Shown here: positions 54,420-63,591 of the stretch, piece by piece
Numbering within the stretch: the first letter of the stretch is position 1
Layout of the letters: each line of letters begins with the position of its first letter
NCBI RefSeq assembly: GCF_040549485.1
Contig: NZ_JBEPTK010000001.1
Coordinates: 372,001-436,000 of the forward strand
Direction of reading: 5' to 3'
Source of the DNA: Constrictibacter sp. MBR-5
GTDB lineage: Bacteria; Pseudomonadota; Alphaproteobacteria; JAJUGE01
Length of the DNA stretch: 64,000 bases
The notes under the pieces: generated by a model
Database searches by the model: none
What the model saw: only the letters and a program-made list of their open reading frames with translations
What the model was told of the DNA's origin: nothing
Position numbers and translations under genes: made by a program

Positions 54420-55325
54420 ATGACGGATATCGAAATGCTCGACCGGGACTGGCCCCTGCCCGGCCGGTTCGATTTCGAGGGACAGGCGGTGCGCTGGGGC
54501 ACCCTCGGTCCCGCAGAGGGCAGTGCGGAGGCGCTGCCGCCGCTGGTGCTGCTGCACGGCACGCCCTTCTCCTCGTGGGAGTGGCACCGGGTGGCACCCT
54601 GGCTGGCGCGGCGGCGGCGGGTGTTCTTCCACGACATGCCGGGCTATGGCCGCTCCGACATGCGCGACGGGCAGGACGTGTCGCTGGCCGTGCAGGGGCG
54701 GGTCTTCGCGGCGCTGCTCGACCATTGGGGCATCGCGCGCCCCGACACCCTGCCGCATGTGGTGGTGCACGATTTCGGCGGGGCGACGGCCCTGCGCGCC
54801 CACCTGCTGCACGGGGCCGCATACCGGTCGCTGACGCTGATCGACGCGGTCGCCGTGCGGCCCTGGGGGTCGCCCTTCGTGCAGCATGTGCGCGAGCACG
54901 AGGCCGCGTTCGCCGGCATGCCGGCCTATATGCACGCCGCCTTACTGCCGGCCTACGTGCGCACGGCGGCGCACCGCGAACTCCCCGACTCCGCCCTCGC
55001 CCCCTATCTGGCGCCGTGGCTGACCGCGGCCGGGCAGCGCGCCTTCTATCGCCAGATCGCGCAGATGGACCTGGCCTATACCGACGAGGTCGAGCCGCTC
55101 TATCCGACGATCCGCTGCCCGGTGCAGGTGGTCTGGGGCGAGGCCGACGCCTGGATCCCGATCGAACGCGGCCCGGCGCTCGCCGCCGCCATCCCGGGCG
55201 CGCGCTTCCTCGCGGTGCCGCACAGCGGCCACCTGATGCAGGAGGACGCGCCCGAGGCTATCGTCCACGCGGTGGAGGGATTCGTGGGGGAACTGGACGC
55301 GGCGGGAGACAAGCCACAACCTTGA
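54420..55325 (+). CDS. Alpha/beta hydrolase (haloalkane dehalogenase/epoxide hydrolase-like)
   Basis: A 301-residue hydrolase. LVLLHGTPFSSWEWHRVAP is the oxyanion region; VVVHDFGGATALRAHLL has the nucleophile Asp as in haloalkane dehalogenases and epoxide hydrolases (HD-x-GG); the acid is probable in WGEADAWIP and the His in AVPHSGHLMQED. ATG at 54420. Substrate not predictable. Another HDWGG-type enzyme lies 1 kb downstream. Confidence 0.85.
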   Translation: MTDIEMLDRDWPLPGRFDFEGQAVRWGTLGPAEGSAEALPPLVLLHGTPFSSWEWHRVAPWLARRRRVFFHDMPGYGRSDMRDGQDVSLAVQGRVFAALLDHWGIARPDTLPHVVVHDFGGATALRAHLLHGAAYRSLTLIDAVAVRPWGSPFVQHVREHEAAFAGMPAYMHAALLPAYVRTAAHRELPDSALAPYLAPWLTAAGQRAFYRQIAQMDLAYTDEVEPLYPTIRCPVQVVWGEADAWIPIERGPALAAAIPGARFLAVPHSGHLMQEDAPEAIVHAVEGFVGELDAAGDKPQP

Positions 55326-55417
55326 CGGTTATTTCTCCCGCGCGACGACGCCCTTGTTGCGCCACTGCGTGTGAATCATGCTAAATCCCTCGGAATCGTG
55401 GGGGGAGAGGGATCGGC

Positions 55418-56167
55418 ATGTCGCAGCGGGACCAGGTGGCGGCCGTCGTGGGCGACGGCTGGTGCTTCCGGCGCGGGGTGCGCGGCATGCCGGCGGTCTG
55501 GCGGCACCTGTTCTTCAGGACGGCGGATTTCTTCGCGATCCTACGGTCGAGCGGGAAGCCGGGCGTGCGGACGGCGCTGCTGGTCTTCGTCCTGTCGACG
55601 GCGACGGTGACGGCCGCGACCGTCACGCTCGATGCGCTGCTGACGGCCATGCTGGCGCGACCGGGCGCGCGGACCTACGACCCGATCGGCGCCGAACCGC
55701 TCGCCTGGCTCGAACTGATGCTGATCGCGGGCGCGGTCCTGGCGGCGGTGATCTACCCCCTCGCCACCGGCTTCGCCGCCTGGCTCCTGCGGCACAGGCC
55801 CAGCCTGCGCAAGATGTTCGTCGGCACGGTCTATATCGGAGTCTATCTCCAGGTGGCGACGACGCTGATCGTCCTGTGCTCCGTGCCTCTCGCGCTTCTG
55901 GGCGGGATCCGACTGATCTACATCGTCTACGAGACGATCAACTTCCTGATGGGCTACCGCGTCACGCTGCAGGACCCCGAACTGCACGTCTACATCTCGC
56001 TCGTCTTCCTGTGGACCGTGATCGCCTATCCGGCCCTGGCGGGGGCACCGGCGATGTACATGACGGGCATCCACCCGGTGAAACTGTACGCGGTGCTGTT
56101 CCTGGCCTTGCTGACGATCCCGGCGCTGGTCCTGCTCGTCTGCTTCGGCGTCAGCGTGGCGTATTGA
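55418..56167 (+). CDS. Hypothetical multi-pass membrane protein
   Basis: A 249-residue protein with five or six predicted helices (about 47-72, 85-112, 130-160, 185-205, 220-247) after a polar N-terminal 40 residues. The 'Yip1-like' arrangement is possible, but no family motif is clear. ATG at 55418 preceded by GGGGGAGAGG. Confidence 0.65.
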   Translation: MSQRDQVAAVVGDGWCFRRGVRGMPAVWRHLFFRTADFFAILRSSGKPGVRTALLVFVLSTATVTAATVTLDALLTAMLARPGARTYDPIGAEPLAWLELMLIAGAVLAAVIYPLATGFAAWLLRHRPSLRKMFVGTVYIGVYLQVATTLIVLCSVPLALLGGIRLIYIVYETINFLMGYRVTLQDPELHVYISLVFLWTVIAYPALAGAPAMYMTGIHPVKLYAVLFLALLTIPALVLLVCFGVSVAY

Positions 56168-56183
56168 TGGTGGAGTCTGCGGC

Positions 56184-56312
56184 CATGCTTCGAGACGCGG
56201 CCTGCGGCCGCTCCTCAGCATGAGGGGCGGTGGTGCGGCATGGTGGGGATGGCCGGTGTGTCCGCCAAAGCGGCCCACGCCCTGAGGAGGCCGCGAAGCG
56301 GCCGTCTCGAAG
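56184..56312. repeat. Intergenic inverted repeat
   Basis: Arms at about 56190-56218 (TCGAGACGCGGCC... ...CTCCTCAG) and 56282-56310 in inverted orientation pair at most positions, separated by about 63 bases. It resembles the common alphaproteobacterial element with CATGCTGAGGAGCGGCCG and CGTCTCGAA, different from the repeat at 11205. Confidence 0.6.
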
Positions 56313-56407
56313 GGCGCGCCCCGCGCATCCACGGCGCCACGTTGACCCGCCGCCGGCCGGGTGGTGTGCTGGCGGTCCAACCGCGCTCAGGCGAAGGCAG
56401 TCATCCG

Positions 56408-57262
56408 ATGATCGAGACGAGGCAGGTCGAGACGTCACCCGGCATGGTGTTCGACGTTTCGGTGGCGGGCGATCCGGCGGCGCCGCTGGTGCTGATGCTG
56501 CACGGCTACAACGTCTCGCGGCACCTGTGGGACGCCCAGGTGCCGGCCATCGCGGCGGCGGGCTATTTCGCCGTGGCGCCGAACCAGCGCGGCTATTCGG
56601 CCGGTGCGCGGCCCGACCCGGCGGACCATGACCAGTACCGGCTCGACCTGCTGGTGCAGGACGCGTTCGACATCGTGGCGGCGCTCGGCCACGGCGAGCG
56701 GCGCTTCCATCTGGTCGGGCACGACTGGGGCGGCAGCCTGTCCTGGGTGATGGCGTGGCGCCGGCCGGAACGGCTCGCCTCGCTCACCATGTTCTCGCGC
56801 CCGCATCCGGGCGCCTTCGCGCGGGCGATGCGCGACGACCCAGAGCAGCCGCACCGCTCGCGCCACCACAAGGCGTTCCTGGAGCCCGACGCGGGGCCGA
56901 AGCTGCTCGCCGACGACGCCGCCATCCTGCGCACCCGCCTGGAGAAGTCCGGCGTCCCGGCCGAGATGATCGCGCGCCACATGGCCGTCCTCGCCTCGCC
57001 GCCGGCGATCGAGGCGGCGCTCGCCTGGTACCGCGCCCGCGGCGAACGCGACCCGCTCGGCCCGATCGCCGTTCCCACCCTCTTCGCCTGGGGCGACGCC
57101 GACGACACGGTCGGCCGCATGGCCGCCGAGGGCACCAGGGACTTCATCGCCGCGCCGTACCGGTTCGAGGTCCTGCCGGGCGGCAGCCACTACACGCCGA
57201 ACCAGTTCCCGGAGCGGGTGACGGAGCTGGTGCTGGAGTGGGTGGGGACGCATAGGAGGTGA
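56408..57262 (+). CDS. Alpha/beta hydrolase, epoxide-hydrolase-like
   Basis: A 284-residue hydrolase: LMLHGYNVSRHLWDAQVPAI (oxyanion), LVGHDWGGSLSWVMAWR (nucleophile Asp), FAWGDADDTV (acid), GGSHYTPNQFPE (His). The cap domain lies between about 140 and 220. ATG at 56408 fits the family; an open frame from 56240 covers a repeat. The paired Asp-nucleophile hydrolases differ enough that they are not tandem copies. Confidence 0.87.
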   Translation: MIETRQVETSPGMVFDVSVAGDPAAPLVLMLHGYNVSRHLWDAQVPAIAAAGYFAVAPNQRGYSAGARPDPADHDQYRLDLLVQDAFDIVAALGHGERRFHLVGHDWGGSLSWVMAWRRPERLASLTMFSRPHPGAFARAMRDDPEQPHRSRHHKAFLEPDAGPKLLADDAAILRTRLEKSGVPAEMIARHMAVLASPPAIEAALAWYRARGERDPLGPIAVPTLFAWGDADDTVGRMAAEGTRDFIAAPYRFEVLPGGSHYTPNQFPERVTELVLEWVGTHRR

Positions 57263-57456
57263 TGGGCGGGATGCTCTCATCACCGTCATAGTTGGCACCC
57301 CTATTGCGAACGCTGCCGGTTCACTGGATACGAGCGGGGGTCAAGGCGGCGTTCGGAGGCCACACCATATCTGCAGGTGACGTATTGCCTGTATTCGTCG
57401 CAAAGCGCCACTGGCCGCGCTGAACCGGCCGGCAAAAGCGAACGCGGTGCACAAAA

Positions 57457-59178
57457 TTAGGTCTGTGCGCGAAAACCGAGAGCCCGCTCCTTAACCTCGC
57501 CCACCAACCCTGCCCCCTTCACTTTGTCTCTTGTTATTTCATCGATGTTTACTATGTGAGCACACAGATCTCTTATTTTTTTTAACGTGTCATCATCATT
57601 GCCACTCATGAAGGATTCTATTTTTTCGCATGTGCTCTTTATTTTGGGCGAAGTCATATTAGGCACGTCCGCGCCAAATACGAAATATTTTATTGCCATA
57701 ATTATATGCCAGCGCAGTTTACCGAATCGAGCATCAATTTTGCCATTGCTCAACAAAAGACGCAGCCTGTACAGTGTATAGGCAGCTACGTGATACACCT
57801 CTTCTTGATATTTCCTATTGAAAACTTGACTTCTCATGTCTCCCGTCAACCTGTTTGGATACCTACTAGCAATCTCTGGTTTATCCAAAAACATTGCAGA
57901 GACACAGCGAGCAATTTCTTTTATGTCAAAAACTCGTATGGCTTTGACATTTTCGTGTAGTGCAAATTGATTCTTTCTGCGCTCAAAGTAGAGCCGATAA
58001 TCTTCTTCAGCCCCTTTCGCGTCAAAATATCTCTCGATTGCCCTTACCGCATCAAGTGTCGCTAAGAATTGGTCTTCTTCAACTTTTGCTTGTCTATTTG
58101 TTGACCTAACGATGTCATCAACGACAGTAGGGTCTGATGTCTCTATGATTTTGAGCATTAGCGTCGCATCATCGGTGATCCCCTCTCTATTTTCGAATAA
58201 AACATTTGATGTTTGGCACCCATTAACAATCTGAAAATCCTTCATGTATATGTCAAAACCGGATATACGAATATCCGGCGATATAATCGTAACTCCATTA
58301 TTCAATATACCAAATCTTTTTTGCTTTATTCCGTCACTAATAGTCTCCGCCATTTCCTGATTAACCTCACCATCGACACCAATAAAGTCGCGAACATTTT
58401 CTTCAAATATCCTCTGACGAAGTTTTCCATTCTTGTCACTAAGAATTTGATCAATGAAGTCTCTAGCTCTAACCGTGACAACGTACCCCTCTTCAATCTG
58501 CGGAGCCCTCGGAAATGCTGCAGAACCTAGTACGCGCAGCGTCGATTCAATCTGCCCCTCTGCCGCCTTCCACATATCAATTACAGAGTCGCGATTTAGT
58601 AAAACAACCTCTACATCGCTGAAGTAACCTGTACCCGCCACCGCGTCCTCAAGTGCTTCTCGTGCAGCAAGAATCTCCCGGTCATCTGCCGCGCGCGCCG
58701 TGGTGGCAAAATAAACTTGAGCACGCGGCTTACCGTCGCGGATTTTACCAACATTGCCGATTATCGAATCAAATACATCCTTACAGTTTTCCATGTAATC
58801 GCTGTTTGGATAGCGATTATTATCGGAAACAAAATCCACAATGGCCGACTGAAAGGTGTTTATTTCAGCCTTACTCCATTTTTCAGATGTCTTCACCTGC
58901 GTAAAGGTAATTGTCACATCCGCATCGCGGCGCCTGCCACCAAGCGCCTCCGTCACCTCCTCGACAGAAGATACATAAGAATCGTCAATAAATAGCATCA
59001 TCCCGTCTATCCCAGGATCATCCCCAGTATATATTAATTCCTTCGGATCTACATTTTCCGCCGAAAATGCCCTAAATACGCAATAATTAACAAATGCTTC
59101 AAACACCCTGCTCTTATCGGTGCCGACATCAAACTTCTCATTGAAATTTTTGACGTGCGCCTTAACCACCCGATGCAT
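57457..59178 (-). CDS. AIPR-family protein (abortive phage infection/phage resistance)
   Basis: A 573-residue protein of the AIPR family. The N-terminal part carries GDDPGIDGMMLF and FTQVKTSEKW: Asp58 and Gln94-x-Lys96 fit a PD-(D/E)xK-type nuclease core. The AIPR domain follows, including RFGILNNGVTIISPDIR, IVNGCQTSN (highly typical) and STNRQAKVEEDQFLA. Homologues confer abortive infection. ATG at 59178 has GGAGG six bases before it; a TTG at 59208 is the alternative. Base composition is strikingly AT-rich compared with both neighbours, a sign of horizontal transfer. No modification enzyme or partner gene is next to it. Confidence 0.88.
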   Translation of the reverse strand: MHRVVKAHVKNFNEKFDVGTDKSRVFEAFVNYCVFRAFSAENVDPKELIYTGDDPGIDGMMLFIDDSYVSSVEEVTEALGGRRRDADVTITFTQVKTSEKWSKAEINTFQSAIVDFVSDNNRYPNSDYMENCKDVFDSIIGNVGKIRDGKPRAQVYFATTARAADDREILAAREALEDAVAGTGYFSDVEVVLLNRDSVIDMWKAAEGQIESTLRVLGSAAFPRAPQIEEGYVVTVRARDFIDQILSDKNGKLRQRIFEENVRDFIGVDGEVNQEMAETISDGIKQKRFGILNNGVTIISPDIRISGFDIYMKDFQIVNGCQTSNVLFENREGITDDATLMLKIIETSDPTVVDDIVRSTNRQAKVEEDQFLATLDAVRAIERYFDAKGAEEDYRLYFERRKNQFALHENVKAIRVFDIKEIARCVSAMFLDKPEIASRYPNRLTGDMRSQVFNRKYQEEVYHVAAYTLYRLRLLLSNGKIDARFGKLRWHIIMAIKYFVFGADVPNMTSPKIKSTCEKIESFMSGNDDDTLKKIRDLCAHIVNIDEITRDKVKGAGLVGEVKERALGFRAQT

Positions 59179-59207
59179 GAGTGCCTCCGAATTGCCGTGT
59201 TCACGCA

Positions 59208-59237
59208 ATTATGCGGGCGCACCACAACCTCACACAA
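59208..59237 (-). promoter_or_regulatory. Probable sigma-70 promoter of the AIPR gene
   Basis: On the minus strand TTGTGT (59237-59232), an 18-base spacer and CATAAT (59213-59208). The -10 element matches five of six, and it ends 29 bases before the ATG. Confidence 0.5.
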
Positions 59238-59404
59238 GGCATAAACCGCAGTTTTCCAAAGCGCTGCCGATCCGGTACGGCGCCGCCTCAAACCGGATCC
59301 CGTTCCGGGTGTTGGAAACGTCGCGGGTCACGCGGTATGTCATTCCGGATTGTTTCACCGACAGTGCCCGCATGAACCGCTGATTAAGGTAAATCAGCAC
59401 CACC

Positions 59405-59839
59405 ATGACCGCCCTCCCCGCCTACGCCGGCCTTTTCCTGTCCGCCTTCCTCGCCGCGACCGTGCTGCCGATGCAGTCGGAGGCGGTGCTGGTCGGGATG
59501 GTGCTGACCGACTATCCGCCGGTGCTGCTGGTGGCGGTGGCGACCGTGGGGAACGTGCTGGGGTCGGTGGTCAACTGGGCGATCGGGCGGCAGGTCGAGC
59601 GGTTCCGGGGCAAGCGCTGGTTTCCGGCGAGCCCGGCGCAGGTCGAGCGGGCGACGGCGTGGTACCGGCGCTATGGCCGCTGGTCCCTGTTGCTGAGCTG
59701 GGTGCCGGTGATCGGCGACCCGCTGACCGTGGTGGCGGGGGCGCTGCGCGAGCCGCTGGTCAGTTTCGTCGCCATCGTCGCGGTGGCGAAGTGCGCGCGC
59801 TACGTCGTGCTGGCGGCGGCGCCGATGGCGTTCGGGTGA
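59405..59839 (+). CDS. YqaA/DedA-like membrane protein
   Basis: A 144-residue protein with LFLSAFLAATVLPMQSEAVL as helix 1, GNVLGSVVNWAIGRQVERF in the middle, then AWYRRYGRWSLLLSWVPVIG and DPLTVVAGALREPL. These match YqaA, a small member of the SNARE-associated/DedA group of lipid or polyprenyl-phosphate transporters. ATG at 59405. Confidence 0.85.
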   Translation: MTALPAYAGLFLSAFLAATVLPMQSEAVLVGMVLTDYPPVLLVAVATVGNVLGSVVNWAIGRQVERFRGKRWFPASPAQVERATAWYRRYGRWSLLLSWVPVIGDPLTVVAGALREPLVSFVAIVAVAKCARYVVLAAAPMAFG

Positions 59840-59851
59840 GGTGCCGCGCCG

Positions 59852-60853
59852 CTATTCGGGCAGCGCCGCGATCTTCATCATCGCCTCGAGCAGCGGGCTC
59901 ATCTGCGCGTCGCGGCCGAAATTGGCGTGGAAGATCGCGCGCACCGTGCCGTCGCTGAACAGGTGGTAGATCGCGCCCTGGAGCTGGACCAGCAGGTCGG
60001 GCCGCGCCGGGGAGACGGCCACCGCGTAGGGCTCGATGGAGAAGAAGACGTTGGACGGGAGGGCCTTGCAGCCCGTCGTGCGCCGGGCCATGGCGGCAAG
60101 GATGTCCTTGTCGCCGACATAGTAGGCGATCTTGCCGCTGCACACTTGGCCCACGCCCTCATGGTGGCTGTCGACGCCGGACACCTCGATAGCGGCCTTG
60201 GATTCGGTGCCGAAGCGGTGTTGCAGGCGGCTCTTCAGTTCGTTCGCCGGGCCCTCCGCCGTGGTGCCGCGAAGATAGCGGATGTCGATGCGGCCGCTGC
60301 CCCGGGCGACGGCGACGTCCGGCCGGTAGAGGTAGGAGGTACCCGAGAGGAAGACGATCTGCGAGAAGCCATAACCGCCGTCGATGCGCGTCAGGTTGAT
60401 GGTCGTCGGCTCGCACAGGATGTCGACCGTCCCGCCGCTCTCTCCCTTGCCGGCCGCGGCGTCCTCCCGGGTGCCGGCCAGGGACGCGAGGCGGGTCTTC
60501 GCGGTCACGGGGATGAAGTCGTAGCGCCGGCCGAGGCGCTTCAGGGCTTGGACGCAGAGGTCGACCATGTAGCCGCGCGGCTCGTTCGCGGCGAGCACCG
60601 CGGCGTCGCACGTCCCGCCGTTCGGCACGTCGACATAGGAGAAGGGCGGCGCGTCGCAGCGCACGCCCAGGCGCAGGCGGGCATCGGCATCCCGCCCCGC
60701 CGCCGGGGCGGGCACGACCGCCGCACAGACCGCGGCCAGTCCGGCGAGGAGCAGCGTCGCCGCAAAAGGCGCGCGGCGGCTGCCCGGCAGAGGCCGCGAG
60801 CCAGTGGCGGCGGTGGCGGTGGCGGTGGCGGCCACGGTCACAGCCCCGGTCAC
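59852..60853 (-). CDS. Periplasmic solute-binding protein (SBP_bac_3-like)
   Basis: A 333-residue protein. A signal-like helix near residues 30-50 (FAATLLLAGLAAVCAAVVP) leads to a type-II periplasmic fold: RLRLGVRCDAPPFSYVDV, GYMVDLCVQALKRLG, then TVDILCEPTTINLTR and SQIVFLSGTSYLY. The amino-acid-type SBP_bac_3 signature is evident. It may still be membrane-anchored at its N-terminus. GTG at 60853 overlaps the upstream stop (GTGA), so translation is coupled to the membrane-protein gene. No ABC permease or ATPase is present, which is unusual. Confidence 0.72.
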   Translation of the reverse strand: MTGAVTVAATATATAATGSRPLPGSRRAPFAATLLLAGLAAVCAAVVPAPAAGRDADARLRLGVRCDAPPFSYVDVPNGGTCDAAVLAANEPRGYMVDLCVQALKRLGRRYDFIPVTAKTRLASLAGTREDAAAGKGESGGTVDILCEPTTINLTRIDGGYGFSQIVFLSGTSYLYRPDVAVARGSGRIDIRYLRGTTAEGPANELKSRLQHRFGTESKAAIEVSGVDSHHEGVGQVCSGKIAYYVGDKDILAAMARRTTGCKALPSNVFFSIEPYAVAVSPARPDLLVQLQGAIYHLFSDGTVRAIFHANFGRDAQMSPLLEAMMKIAALPE

Positions 60854-62562
60854 GGCGCCGGGCTCCCGCCGGGGCCGAGGGCCGGCGCGGCACCCCGCAT
60901 CTCCAGCACGACGCCCTCGTTCACCACGGCGTAGAAGTAGATCTGCACCAGGCCGAACAGGAACCCGATCGTCATCGAGAAGTACCAGTTGAAGCTGAGC
61001 CAGAAGTCCGGTGCGCCGCTGGGCGCCGACAGGCAGGCGGCGGCGACCACCGCGAACACCAGCGCCTGGGATCCGCAGGAGACGAGCATGTCGACCGGTC
61101 CGATCGGCGTGCGGGTGGCGGCCCGCTGCTCGATCCACTCGACCCGGCGGCACTGCACGATCGCCAGCGCGGCGCCGAGCAGCGGCCAGCACAGGATCGG
61201 CGTCATGCCGTCCCAGGTCAGCAGCTCGTTGTAGGCGCCGCCCGGTTCGAACGAGCGCACGGTGCGCACGACGAAGGCGTGAATGAAGAAGAAGCAGCCC
61301 GAGGCCAGATAGGCGGCGACGCCCACCCGGAGGAACTGCCTGAACCGGATCTGCCGCGGATGAGGCGGATGCCACCGCCCCTTGGCCAGCCGCGCGCTGC
61401 GCACCAGCCAGCCGACCGCGGCGGCCGGCAGGTAGATGGACAGGGCGCCGCTCGCATAGATCAGCGCCGCCAGGAACTCCGGCCCGACCGTCGTCGACGG
61501 CACCGGCGCGATGAACCCCAGGGAGGCGGCCATATAGGTTACGACCAGCACGAACAGTACGATGATGGCGACCGAGGCGAGCGTGGCGTCGAGCGCCTGG
61601 CGGCCGCCGCTCGCGCGTACCTCGAGGATGCTGGTCGCCAGGGCCTTCGACTTCGCCTCGGCCGGCGGCGGCGCCGAGTGCACGGCGCAGAGTGCAAGAT
61701 AGAGGCTGAGGATCTTGCCGGCATGCTCGGCGAGCGCCTGCAGCTCGCGCACGTCGTCGGCGTCAAGGGGATCCGCGGTGGCGGCCACGCGATGGCAGAG
61801 CAGGTAGAACGAGCGCGTGTCGTTGTCGACGTACCGCTTGTACGCCGCGAAGCGGCTGCGCGTCGCGAAGTCGGGGAAATGCTGCGAGGTGGGGCCGACG
61901 AAGAGCCAATGCCGCGCGAGCAGCGCCAGCCGGATCTTCTGGAAGAGGACCTCGACGCTCTCGGTCAGCTCGACATCGGCGGCCTGCAGCTTTGCGGCGA
62001 CGCGGCGCGCAACCTCGCACTCGCGCCGCTCGCCCTCGCGCAGGTCCTGTTCGTCGATGTCGCCGCGCCGGAGCATGTCGGCGATCTGGATGATGTTGCG
62101 CGGAATGCCGACGAGTTGGTGCGCGATGCGGCGCAGGCTCTCGACGACGTCGCCCAGGACGGGGAGCGTCGGCCCCAGCCCGACGATCGCGAGCGCGAAG
62201 GCCAGCGGCCACTTCACGTCCTCGCCCGAGACGGGCGCGCCGCCGACGGCGTAGCCCGCCAGGTCGGCGCTGAACAGCGGCGCGTTGCCGACGACGGCCG
62301 CACAGAAGGACGCGGTGAAGTAGATCACCAGCAGGATCGAGACGAAGACGAGGTAGGAGCGCAGGAATTCCCCCGAGAGGGAGAAGTTGCGCATGCCGAC
62401 CAACTCGTAGAGCGTCCTCTCGTCCTCGTCCTCGACCACGATGGGCCGGTTCAGCTGATTGAAGGCGAACCAGCAGATGACCATGACGCCGAGCGCCAGG
62501 TACACGAGGTAGTCGAGCCCGACGGGCGTCCCGAACAGGTGAATCGCGCCATTCTCGGCCAT
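60850..62562 (-). CDS. Large hypothetical membrane protein coupled to a solute-binding protein
   Basis: A 570-residue protein. Helices are predicted near 15-32, 70-95, 115-140 and then, after a 190-residue soluble central region with helical ERRECEVARRVAAKLQAADV and a His/Cys-containing stretch, six more at about 315-345, 355-390, 415-435, 455-475, 495-520 and 530-550. I recognise no family. Followed by the coupled solute-binding protein; the pair may form a receptor in which the binding protein reports to the membrane protein, but this is inference. The long cytoplasmic-side segment might bind a partner. Confidence 0.7.
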   Translation of the reverse strand: MAENGAIHLFGTPVGLDYLVYLALGVMVICWFAFNQLNRPIVVEDEDERTLYELVGMRNFSLSGEFLRSYLVFVSILLVIYFTASFCAAVVGNAPLFSADLAGYAVGGAPVSGEDVKWPLAFALAIVGLGPTLPVLGDVVESLRRIAHQLVGIPRNIIQIADMLRRGDIDEQDLREGERRECEVARRVAAKLQAADVELTESVEVLFQKIRLALLARHWLFVGPTSQHFPDFATRSRFAAYKRYVDNDTRSFYLLCHRVAATADPLDADDVRELQALAEHAGKILSLYLALCAVHSAPPPAEAKSKALATSILEVRASGGRQALDATLASVAIIVLFVLVVTYMAASLGFIAPVPSTTVGPEFLAALIYASGALSIYLPAAAVGWLVRSARLAKGRWHPPHPRQIRFRQFLRVGVAAYLASGCFFFIHAFVVRTVRSFEPGGAYNELLTWDGMTPILCWPLLGAALAIVQCRRVEWIEQRAATRTPIGPVDMLVSCGSQALVFAVVAAACLSAPSGAPDFWLSFNWYFSMTIGFLFGLVQIYFYAVVNEGVVLEMRGAAPALGPGGSPAP

Positions 62563-62684
62563 CCCGATGCTCCATGGTCCGGACGACGAGGCGTCGCGCC
62601 GGGAGCCGGCAGTATGGGAAAGGCGTGCGGCCTGCGGGCGCCGCTCCGGCAGGCGCCGCGGGCCGGCCGCCTACTCCGGCCGGC

Positions 62685-62810
62685 CTAGCAGCGCTGGCTA
62701 CCCGAACAGGTGCTTTGTGCCACCGACGGGCCACCGGCAACGAGAACCGCCACGGGCGCGCCGAGAAGGCAAAGGAGAGCAAATACGTGGAAGAATCTCA
62801 CCGTCGACAT
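62685..62810 (-). CDS. Very small putative secreted peptide
   Basis: A 41-residue frame: STVRFFHVFALLCLLGAPVA and VLVAGGPSVAQSTCSG form a signal-peptide-like N-terminus, followed by only eight residues including two Cys. It lies 122 bases upstream of the membrane-protein gene on the same strand. It could be a leader peptide, a decayed gene or chance. Confidence 0.3.
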   Translation of the reverse strand: MSTVRFFHVFALLCLLGAPVAVLVAGGPSVAQSTCSGSQRC

Positions 62811-62983
62811 CGTCGACCTCCCTCTTCCAGAACATCTCCACGCGATCAGCCTAGCAGACTTGCCACTGTGGACAAACGGCATCTTTATGCGCGAGTACCT
62901 GACGGCTGTTTCGGCCGTCGCGATGATCATTTAGGCGGAGGGTCGCCGGCGCGGTATGACCTGCGTCACAGCGGACGCGGGCC

Positions 62984-63100
62984 TCAGCCGCCGCGGGCTT
63001 CGCGCCGGGCCTGGGCGGTGGCTTCCTTCAGGCTCGTGTAGCGCCAGGTACCGTAGTGGAAATGGTCGGCCGGCACCCGCGTGATTCCGAAGGCGTCCAT
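62984..63100 (-). CDS. Short conserved-looking protein
   Basis: From ATG at 63100 the product is 38 residues: FGITRVPADHFHYGTWRYTS then LKEATAQARREARGG. The pattern 'GITRVPxDxFxxGxxRYTxLxxAxAQAxR' looks like a short alphaproteobacterial protein family. The same frame is protein-like about 25 residues further upstream (RTATDRRALERADAAEQAE) but has no ATG, GTG or TTG. The true start is therefore uncertain, or the gene has lost its 5' end. Confidence 0.5.
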   Translation of the reverse strand: MDAFGITRVPADHFHYGTWRYTSLKEATAQARREARGG

Positions 63101-63180
63101 CTCCGCCTGCTCGGCGGCGTCCGCCCGCTCCAGGGCACGCCGGTCGGTTGCGGTACGGCCGATGGGCGGCGGGGCGGGGG

Positions 63181-63591
63181 TCAGGGGCGCTTGTAGTAGT
63201 CCGCCGCCTTGTTCTCGAACGCCTCGGCCCGCGCCTTCGAGCGCGTCGACTGATCGGCGTAGAAGCTGTCCTGGGCCGCATCGACACGGGCCCGCTCGGC
63301 GTCCCGCCCCTGCACCGCGGCGCGCTCCGCGGCTTCGCGCGACTGCATGGCGGGGCGCCAGGGCGTGGGTGCGCGATCAGTGGGGTCGGCGGCCGTGATG
63401 GCGCCGGCCCGGGCACCCGATGGAGCACCCGATGGAGCGCCCGCCGGTGCGATCGGCGGCGCGTCGGCGGCGGCGACGCGGCCCGACAGGCCCGCCGCCG
63501 TTAAACCGGCCGACAAGAATCCGGCCGCCACCATCCCGGCGATGCCGAACAATGCCAGACGCCGCGTCCGCGTCGAAAGCTTCGCTGCCAT
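63181..63591 (-). CDS. Hypothetical exported protein
   Basis: A 136-residue protein: basic start, then LALFGIAGMVAAGFLSAGLT (signal helix), a Pro/Ala/Gly-rich linker with a short duplicated GAPS motif, and a helical C-terminus (REAAERAAVQGRDAERARVD; SKARAEAFENKAADYYK). No family recognised. The 62984 gene is directly downstream on the same strand. Confidence 0.6.
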   Translation of the reverse strand: MAAKLSTRTRRLALFGIAGMVAAGFLSAGLTAAGLSGRVAAADAPPIAPAGAPSGAPSGARAGAITAADPTDRAPTPWRPAMQSREAAERAAVQGRDAERARVDAAQDSFYADQSTRSKARAEAFENKAADYYKRP

